Assembly: GCA_938003885.1 (NCBI GenBank)
Contig: CALKWT010000230.1
Span: 1 to 27,595, forward strand
Source of the DNA: an uncultured Balneolaceae bacterium
GTDB lineage: Bacteria; Bacteroidota; Rhodothermia; Balneolales; Balneolaceae
Reading direction: 5' to 3'
Length of the DNA stretch: 27,595 nt
In this document: positions 21,980-27,595 of the stretch, one piece after another
How positions within the stretch are numbered: position 1 is the stretch's first letter
Layout of the letters: each line of letters starts with the position of its first letter
Program-made: the position numbers and the translations under genes
Notes under the pieces: model-generated
The model's database searches: none
What the model was told of the DNA's origin: nothing
Seen by the model: the letters and a program-made list of their open reading frames with translations, nothing else

Positions 21980-24093
21980 CCAATGGATTCCGCTTTGTAA
22001 TGACGTGAAATAAGTGACTCTGTAAGCAATAAAATAAAAGCTGTAATAATAAACCAGTACCAGATCTCCTTTCCAAATGCAGCTGTACGGAACTCCTGCT
22101 GATCACCACCCCACGTTCCTTCCGACTCGATCACTTCTGCATTTTTAAAAAAATTCCGGAGGAGGATACTGAGTTCTCCAGCTGATAACGAACCGACCTC
22201 CGATTCCATTGTATGTTGATTGATTCCCCCCACAAATATTTCCGTTCCGCTACTCTCTTCCAAAGAAAACCAGCCCGGCTGCCACTCTTTCGCCTCATAG
22301 CGGAGTACGCTGCCGCTGTACCCTGCCGAAATTTCAGGGAGAATGGCCTCATCCCCATACTTGATAAAGAGCTCCTGCCCCGGGCTTACGGCTTCCAACC
22401 TGAACTCCTGCCCGAGAGTATGAGTTTGCAGCTGCGCCCCTTCCCCAAGCATCAGATAGTCGGTTATCCGGAAAAAGAAAGGAGCAAAAAATGGTTTGGC
22501 AGAGAAGTCTGACCATCCCGGATCGATCCCTATTGCTGAATAGACCAGCTTTCCGTTTCCAAGTTGTGTTTCGGCAAAAACGATATTTCCAGACCGGTTG
22601 GCCAGAATCGGAACTGCCCGCGAATCGGGATCGATCAGGTAGTAGTAATAGATCTCCGGCACATTGATCCTGATCTCCGACTGCTCCTCCTCGGCGAAGA
22701 TTTCATCCAGAACGGGATTCCCCCGCAGGGGTTCCGCTACCCTGTCGACAGGATCAAAGGAGCCGTAACTTCCGTACATTCCAGCGTATTGGCCAGCACC
22801 TGCCTGTTGTAAAAAGCGGTTATAACTATTCATATTACCGTCGGCCGCAGGGATCATAAAGAGTCCTGCGCCGTTCTGTACATGGTCTGTAGCTGATTGA
22901 ACGAGATAGTCGGGGATCTCCCGGAGCCCGTCAAAGATGATGGCATTATAATCCGTCAGTTCAACCGTGTTGAGCTCTTCCAGATTTACAAATGTGGCTT
23001 TAAATCGTTTGGTCTCTTCCGATGCGGCCGCTAGCAGAGGTTGCAGCAGAGAGGGGAATGCAGAGTCCCCCCTGCCTTCTCCGATGACCAGAACGTCTCG
23101 TTCGGAGGGTTGCCGAAGCACGGTGTAATGACGGTTGTCAAAGGAGAGCTCATCTCCTTCTATTTCAAACATCATCCGTATCCATTCACTCTCCCTGGCA
23201 GGAATATCAAAAACTACATCGCTATACTCTCCGGCCGGCATCGTCACCATCTGCCGGGCGATCATTTCGTCCTCCAGAAAAAAGGTGAGATAGGCATTGG
23301 CCGCAGGACGGGTCCCGAAATTTTCCACTCTAGCCCGGATCTGGTAATCGGTCCCCGAACCGGACGGTGCATACTCCAATTCTACAGAAGAGATACCCAG
23401 GTTCATCACACCGGTATCCCCCACCGTGAAAGCCTGAAGGTAGATATTGGGTTCGGGCTCTGCCGTCGGCTCTTCTTCTGCCAGCTGGTGAAATTGCGAC
23501 TCCTGCCCGTCAGTTATCAGATAGATTATTTTATTCACCTCTTCCTCCCGGGTGAGAGCTTCCCTCAGCCGGTTTATTTTTGACAGAGTATAGTTCCCTC
23601 CATTGACCGGCTGCAGCGCAGAGAGGTGCCTGAGTGCCGCAACTCTGGAGACGGGTGGCAGATTCAGAAAATCTCCGTTTGTGACTTCGATCACAAATCT
23701 GCTGTCGTGGTCACTCATCTCCACAACAGATTGTGCCACGGCAATGGCCTGTTCGAAGTAAGGGCCGTGCTGATCTACCTGAGCCATCCCCGGGCTATTA
23801 TCAATCAGCAGCCCGATAATTTTGGGTTCACTTTGGGAAAACCATCCGATGCCAGGTGGCAGAAAGGGCCTGGCCAGGGCGACAGCCAGAAGGATCATCG
23901 CCGTCATCCGGAGGGCCAGCAGTAACCACCGTTTAATCCTGATCCTTCTGATGGCGGTTGTTTTCAAGAGATCAAAAAAAGAGAGGGAGCTGAACCGCAC
24001 TCTCTCAGGCTTCCGGATATTGAGCAGATAGATGAACAACGGGATGGCAGCCGTTACTACTGCAATTAGAAATATCGGATTTAAAAAGCTCAT
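21976..24093 (-). CDS. BatA-domain, von Willebrand A-type membrane protein
   Basis: A 705-aa protein with the N-terminal double-transmembrane BatA domain (helices ~4-24 and ~56-76, with RRIRIKRWLLLALRMTAMILLAVALARPF between), a VWA-like domain (~90-225), a beta-rich domain (~235-345), and a glutamine-amidotransferase-like segment (~350-450, ERDVLVIGEGRGDSAFPSLL...YNAIIFDGLREIP). Near the C-terminus is a third helix (~676-695). In the VWA metal site the usual DxSxS reads DNSPG (Asp98, Ser100, Gly102); the distal Asp (LITDGQES) remains. I use the ATG at 24093 because the frame upstream of it begins with a TTG and lacks conserved sequence. In Bacteroidota, BatA relatives accompany MoxR ATPases, but none is visible here. 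Function is unknown, probably at the cell envelope. Confidence 0.88.
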   Translation of the reverse strand: MSFLNPIFLIAVVTAAIPLFIYLLNIRKPERVRFSSLSFFDLLKTTAIRRIRIKRWLLLALRMTAMILLAVALARPFLPPGIGWFSQSEPKIIGLLIDNSPGMAQVDQHGPYFEQAIAVAQSVVEMSDHDSRFVIEVTNGDFLNLPPVSRVAALRHLSALQPVNGGNYTLSKINRLREALTREEEVNKIIYLITDGQESQFHQLAEEEPTAEPEPNIYLQAFTVGDTGVMNLGISSVELEYAPSGSGTDYQIRARVENFGTRPAANAYLTFFLEDEMIARQMVTMPAGEYSDVVFDIPARESEWIRMMFEIEGDELSFDNRHYTVLRQPSERDVLVIGEGRGDSAFPSLLQPLLAAASEETKRFKATFVNLEELNTVELTDYNAIIFDGLREIPDYLVQSATDHVQNGAGLFMIPAADGNMNSYNRFLQQAGAGQYAGMYGSYGSFDPVDRVAEPLRGNPVLDEIFAEEEQSEIRINVPEIYYYYLIDPDSRAVPILANRSGNIVFAETQLGNGKLVYSAIGIDPGWSDFSAKPFFAPFFFRITDYLMLGEGAQLQTHTLGQEFRLEAVSPGQELFIKYGDEAILPEISAGYSGSVLRYEAKEWQPGWFSLEESSGTEIFVGGINQHTMESEVGSLSAGELSILLRNFFKNAEVIESEGTWGGDQQEFRTAAFGKEIWYWFIITAFILLLTESLISRHYKAESIG

Positions 24094-24182
24094 AAAGCTA
24101 AAATTTTTTACCTTACCACAGGGTTGTCTCTGAAACAAAGGGGCAGCAGAGCTGTTAAGCTATGGTTATAACTTCTCCGTAA

Positions 24183-24217
24183 CAAACATATTATCTCACT
24201 ATCATTGCGTTTTCAAC
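24183..24217 (-). promoter_or_regulatory. Candidate promoter of the BatA-hflX-CBS operon, within the divergent region
   Basis: On the minus strand, TATGTTTG (24183-24190) fits TAnnTTTG, and GTTG (24214-24217) lies 23 bp upstream. The -33 box is inside the first codons of the divergent lipoprotein gene, so the two transcription units share regulatory DNA. The predicted leader is about 80 nt. Confidence 0.5.
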
Positions 24218-26874
24218 CGATTAAAGCTGCGTATCTTCTTCTGAAGGTCTCTGTTTGTCTTATCCTGGCAGCTGGATGTAACCACTCTTTCCCCAGTAAC
24301 TGGGATGAATATCTGCCTGAAAAATCTCTGGCTTTAATGATACCCGAAACGGGCACCTCGGTTAATGACTTTCTGATGAGGCCATTTATTCCGCTGATGG
24401 ATGACATCTCACCGTCCGCCATACAACTGATTACGTCCCTGGGTACGGAATTTCTTGATGACGTGGATGTCTACGCTTTTCTGCTCTATCCGGATACTGC
24501 CAGTGATTGGCAACCCGTTTGGATCACCTCTGCGGGACGAGAGGAAGTATCAGGAATCCTGGCTGATTACCAGCGGAATTTTGAACAGAACCGCTATGTA
24601 TTCAAAGGCTTCACCATCGAAAAGATGTTTATCGCAGACCGTACACTCTACACATTTTCTACAGACGAGTGGACTGCTATTTCCGAATCCAGTATCGCCC
24701 TTGAAGAGATGATACGTGCTTCAGATGACCCTGCAAACAGGCTCGATCTCGCCGGTTACGACTCTTCTGCCGAATGGATTATGAATCTGGGAGCTGCCGG
24801 AACATTTGTTCGTCAAAATGCACTGATCAACCTCTATCCTTCTCTGGATGATCTATTCCATGGTGCCGGTATCCTGCCCCTCCGTATGGAGGGAGATATG
24901 GAAGGGGGAAACTGGAATATGGACGGTTCTGTCAACATCGAGGCAGAGTCTTCCGATTTTCTTAAGATTTTTACAACCGAACCCGCCTCTTTCCACCTGG
25001 ACCGCTATATCCCGGTGAATGCCTCTTCATTTTTTCTCTACCGGGCAGACGTTCAAACCCCAGAACCGTTTTCCGATACCTTGATGGTTGTCAGTGAAAC
25101 AGATCAATTCCTCCTGGAAAACGAAGCGTTCACAGAAAGAGTTCGCGGGCAACTTCTGCCTGAAACAGCCTTTGTCACCTTTACCCGGTCTGGCCCCTCC
25201 AGCGAGAGCGAATACCTTTACCTGAAAAGCATCCGGGACAGCTCTGCGGTCATTGCCCTGCTGGATCAGCTCTACGAAGAGGATCTTGTAGAGAAAGATG
25301 CTGTGACCTATTCTTTTAACAGTCTGATTGCTGCAAAACTTTTTGGGAGCCAGCTCTTTTCGGCCCCCGGCTTCTATCTCACTGTTTACCAGGAGGCGAT
25401 TGCACTTGCCCCCCGTAAAGGCCTTGCCGAGAGTATCGGCGGTGATACAGCCAGAAGGCGGGTAGTCTACTATAATGACGGTTACCGGAATATCAGAGCG
25501 TCACATCCCGCCAATTTGACAACGTTCTTATATGCCGACGCGGAGGCGTTTGAGCATTACCTTCAACCCTGGCTCCATCCGCAAAATTATACCCATCCCC
25601 TGCTGAATCCATTTGAACAGATTGTCCTGACCACTTCGTACGATCCACCTGCCGGCAAGTTGAATGTCTCTCTCCGGAATATCACAGGGAACAGAACAGA
25701 ACAGCCCTATACGGAACAGTGGCTTTTCTCTCTTGCTGAGACAGAGTTGACAGGTTTTCCGGTAACCGGAGATTTGACAGGTACCGGAAGCAATGAAGTG
25801 GTATTTGCCACGGACAACGGCAGAGTGTACGTACTGGCCGCTGACGGTACTTCAATATTTCAGGTAACTACAGGTGAAGATACTCCCGTCGGGAGCCCTG
25901 TACTCTACGATTGGTACGGAAATAACAGCCTGGTCATCATGCAGGCAGCAGGCAACAAGATCTACGCCTGGAATACGAACGGCGATCCCCTTCCCAGCTT
26001 TCCGGTCATTATGAATGAGCTGATCACCACCCCTCTGCTGGTCGAAGATCTCACAAGCAATGGCATGGGTGAAATGATTTTTGCAACGGCCGACCGGCAG
26101 CTGCACGTGCTTAATAATCAAGGGCGCCCGCTGAGGGGCTGGCCGCAGAGCACCAATACCCCGATCCAGGACAGGCCGGTTATCGGTTCGGTAAACAATG
26201 TCCGGTCAGTGATCGCATTTGCAGAAAATACGCTTCATTCATGGGCTGTTAACGGAATCCTCAATCCCGGATACCCCAAGTTTCTGCCAGTGCAGATGAG
26301 CGGCTCTCCCGCCATCGCAGGCAATCATATCATCGGATCAGGGATGGACGGCAAGCTCTACGCTGTAGGAAGCACACCACTATTTTTGGAATCCCTCTCC
26401 ACCATTGTCTCCAGGGACCCCCTGATCCTGGAATCAGTTCCTGTGGCCAACACCAGTCTCTTGTCAGCTCCGCGGTTCCAGTCAGATCTACAGCTGCGGG
26501 GGACAGAAGGGCTTACCCGGGGCGATGTGATCGCTCTTCAGACATCCAGCGGATCGATCTTTCTACACCACAGGGACGGAACCCCGCTATCGGTGCATGC
26601 GATGGGACAGCCCGGATCGGCTGCTTTCTCTCCTTTGATCACAGATCTGAACGGGGATGGCCGGAGCGACCTGGTAGCCCTGGCAGATTTCGGCCGCCTC
26701 TACGCATGGGACCTGCTGAGCGGAGAGAGGCTTTCAGACCTGCCCACAGCGGGGATGAACTATCCATACATCGGGGACTTTCTCAACAACGGCAAGACAG
26801 AGATTATTGCACAGACCCGGGATGGCCTGGTCTGCTGGACGATTAATTTCTCCCGGCGCGAGGCCTCAGAATAA
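24205..26874 (+). CDS. Large lipoprotein with beta-propeller-like C-terminal repeats
   Basis: An 889-aa protein. The N-terminus has a lipoprotein signal ending in LILAAGC, so Cys25 is the predicted lipidated residue. The start is TTG at 24205: the frame is open back to 24172 without ATG or GTG, and the first downstream ATG would remove the signal. Residues ~30-500 form a region of unknown fold that reads like the DUF3352 type seen in envelope lipoproteins. Residues ~510-880 contain about six to seven repeats of the PQQ/FG-GAP style (GDLTGTGSNEVVFATDNGRVYVL, DLTSNGMGEMIFATADRQLHVL, DLNGDGRSDLVALADFGRLYAW), with DxNxDG calcium-type loops, indicating a beta-propeller. It is transcribed divergently from the BatA-like gene, 111 bp away. 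Function is unknown; surface or outer-membrane location is inferred. Confidence 0.88.
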   Translation: MRFQPIKAAYLLLKVSVCLILAAGCNHSFPSNWDEYLPEKSLALMIPETGTSVNDFLMRPFIPLMDDISPSAIQLITSLGTEFLDDVDVYAFLLYPDTASDWQPVWITSAGREEVSGILADYQRNFEQNRYVFKGFTIEKMFIADRTLYTFSTDEWTAISESSIALEEMIRASDDPANRLDLAGYDSSAEWIMNLGAAGTFVRQNALINLYPSLDDLFHGAGILPLRMEGDMEGGNWNMDGSVNIEAESSDFLKIFTTEPASFHLDRYIPVNASSFFLYRADVQTPEPFSDTLMVVSETDQFLLENEAFTERVRGQLLPETAFVTFTRSGPSSESEYLYLKSIRDSSAVIALLDQLYEEDLVEKDAVTYSFNSLIAAKLFGSQLFSAPGFYLTVYQEAIALAPRKGLAESIGGDTARRRVVYYNDGYRNIRASHPANLTTFLYADAEAFEHYLQPWLHPQNYTHPLLNPFEQIVLTTSYDPPAGKLNVSLRNITGNRTEQPYTEQWLFSLAETELTGFPVTGDLTGTGSNEVVFATDNGRVYVLAADGTSIFQVTTGEDTPVGSPVLYDWYGNNSLVIMQAAGNKIYAWNTNGDPLPSFPVIMNELITTPLLVEDLTSNGMGEMIFATADRQLHVLNNQGRPLRGWPQSTNTPIQDRPVIGSVNNVRSVIAFAENTLHSWAVNGILNPGYPKFLPVQMSGSPAIAGNHIIGSGMDGKLYAVGSTPLFLESLSTIVSRDPLILESVPVANTSLLSAPRFQSDLQLRGTEGLTRGDVIALQTSSGSIFLHHRDGTPLSVHAMGQPGSAAFSPLITDLNGDGRSDLVALADFGRLYAWDLLSGERLSDLPTAGMNYPYIGDFLNNGKTEIIAQTRDGLVCWTINFSRREASE

Positions 26875-26898
26875 CGGGCTCTGGTAATGAGCTGAGAT

Positions 26899-26929
26899 GA
26901 GCAGCGTCTGCTCTCCTGAAAGTTCAGGA
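26899..26929. repeat. Two adjacent hairpins between convergent genes
   Basis: GAGCAG-cgt-CTGCTC (26899-26913) is followed without a gap by TCCTGAA-ag-TTCAGGA (26914-26929). The pair lies in the 73-bp space between the convergent lipoprotein and epimerase genes. Neither has a T-run on either strand, but the position suggests a bidirectional transcript end or RNA-stabilising structure. Confidence 0.55.
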
Positions 26930-26947
26930 AAGTCAGGCGCTGCAGAT

Positions 26948-27595
26948 CTATAAAATATCGGCAAGGGCCAGTTCCAGATCATCATAACGAAATTTAAAAC
27001 CGGCTTCTGTGAGCCTGGCCGGATAGACACGAAGGCTGTCGGTTACCGGGTCAGCAGCCTCACCCAGAACGAGTCGCACCAGAAACTCCGACACTTTAAA
27101 GAACGAAGGTCTGTTCAATACGCTGCCCATTGTTCTTGCCAGCTCACCCATCGTTTCGGGTGAAGGAGATGAGGTGTTGTAGACTCCCGAAAATTCGGGA
27201 TCATTCAGGGGATGAAGAATGGCTCTGCAGAGATCTTCCATATGAATCCACGGAATATACTGATCGCCGCTGCCGACCGGCCCGCCAGCAAAAAACCGAA
27301 AGGCGGGCAACATTTTTGAAAGCATGCCTCCCTCTTTTTCCAATACGATTCCCAGCCTTGGAATGGCCACACGGATTCCCGATGTGGTGGCGCGGTTCGC
27401 TTCACTCTCCCATGCCTTGCAGACCCCGGCCAAAAACTCATCTGCCGGCGGGGTCGCCTCGGTGATCTTCTCCTCTCCCCTGTCGCCATAAATTCCGACT
27501 GCCGAGGCGGAAATAAAAAGACCTGGTTTCACCTCAGAGCGGTTCATAGCGTCCACTAGCTTTCCGGAGCTCTCTACCCCGCTGTTGGAGATACT
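26948..27595 (-). CDS. TIGR01777-family NAD(P)-dependent epimerase-like protein, N-terminus outside window
   Basis: The frame is open to the right edge, so about 215 C-terminal residues are seen of a protein of ~300 aa. It belongs to the extended short-chain dehydrogenase family TIGR01777 (the group of E. coli YfcH). SNSGVESSGKLVDAMN is followed by the strand with the active-site serine and tyrosine, PGLFISASAVGIYGDRGEE, then RVAIPRLGIVLEKEGGMLSKM, IPWIHMEDLCRAILHP and GVYNTSSPSPETMGELA. The C-terminal domain of this family is complete (LRVYPARLTEAGFKFRYDDLELALADIL). The nucleotide-binding GxxGxxG end lies beyond the window. Substrate and physiological role are unknown for most members. Confidence 0.92.
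   Translation of the reverse strand, partial: SISNSGVESSGKLVDAMNRSEVKPGLFISASAVGIYGDRGEEKITEATPPADEFLAGVCKAWESEANRATTSGIRVAIPRLGIVLEKEGGMLSKMLPAFRFFAGGPVGSGDQYIPWIHMEDLCRAILHPLNDPEFSGVYNTSSPSPETMGELARTMGSVLNRPSFFKVSEFLVRLVLGEAADPVTDSLRVYPARLTEAGFKFRYDDLELALADIL

Noticed and set aside
1..27595. tRNA or rRNA genes, CRISPR arrays, insertion sequences, prophage or attachment sites
   Set aside because: No cloverleaf, array of spaced repeats, transposase, integrase or flanking direct repeats was seen; gene order is typical chromosomal core.

Overview
The window is 27.6 kb of bacterial chromosome, densely packed, with most genes on the minus strand. It holds 20 protein-coding genes, two of them cut by the window edges. 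I see no tRNA, rRNA, CRISPR array, insertion sequence or phage gene. Several intergenic regions carry TTTG/GTTG-N21-23-TAnnTTTG, the promoter form used by the Bacteroidota primary sigma factor. Together with gene content (BatA-type von Willebrand protein, large periplasmic TPR protein, acidic proteins, nadB-nadC-nadA), this suggests the Bacteroidota/Balneolota/Rhodothermota assemblage. A Balneolaceae-like marine or halophilic bacterium is my best guess, inferred from gene content only. TTG start codons are unusually common.

Layout. Positions 2-319 (+) hold the C-terminus of an amidohydrolase. Minus-strand genes follow: gap with a clear terminator (665-1663), an ankyrin-repeat protein with a poly-Asp tail (1873-2586), and an operon transcribed HU-like protein > ruvX > def > fmt (5216 down to 2960). 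The next block is transcribed nadB > nadC > nadA > tsaD > rel (12167 down to 5364) and joins de novo NAD synthesis to the t6A tRNA modification enzyme and the ppGpp synthetase/hydrolase. A small heat-shock protein and dnaK (14835 down to 12422) end in a strong terminator. A 1002-residue secreted TPR protein lies 3 bp from a class II-type EPSP synthase gene, aroA (19323 down to 14998). A tightly overlapping operon is transcribed BatA/VWA membrane protein > small membrane protein > hflX > CBS-ACT protein (24093 down to 19407). Divergent from it is an 889-residue lipoprotein with a beta-propeller-like C-terminus (24205-26874, +). A TIGR01777-type epimerase runs off the right edge.

How it fits together. 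Most of the window is housekeeping: translation start and N-terminal formyl-methionine processing (fmt, def), tRNA t6A (tsaD), the stringent response (rel), NAD synthesis, glycolysis, the shikimate pathway and chaperones. The least explained part is the envelope block at 19.4-26.9 kb. There a BatA-like protein with an altered metal-site motif, an uncharacterised three-helix membrane protein, a ribosome-associated GTPase and a CBS-ACT sensor are translationally linked and share a divergent promoter region with a large lipoprotein. If the window holds something undescribed, that block is my best candidate, but I cannot assign it a function.
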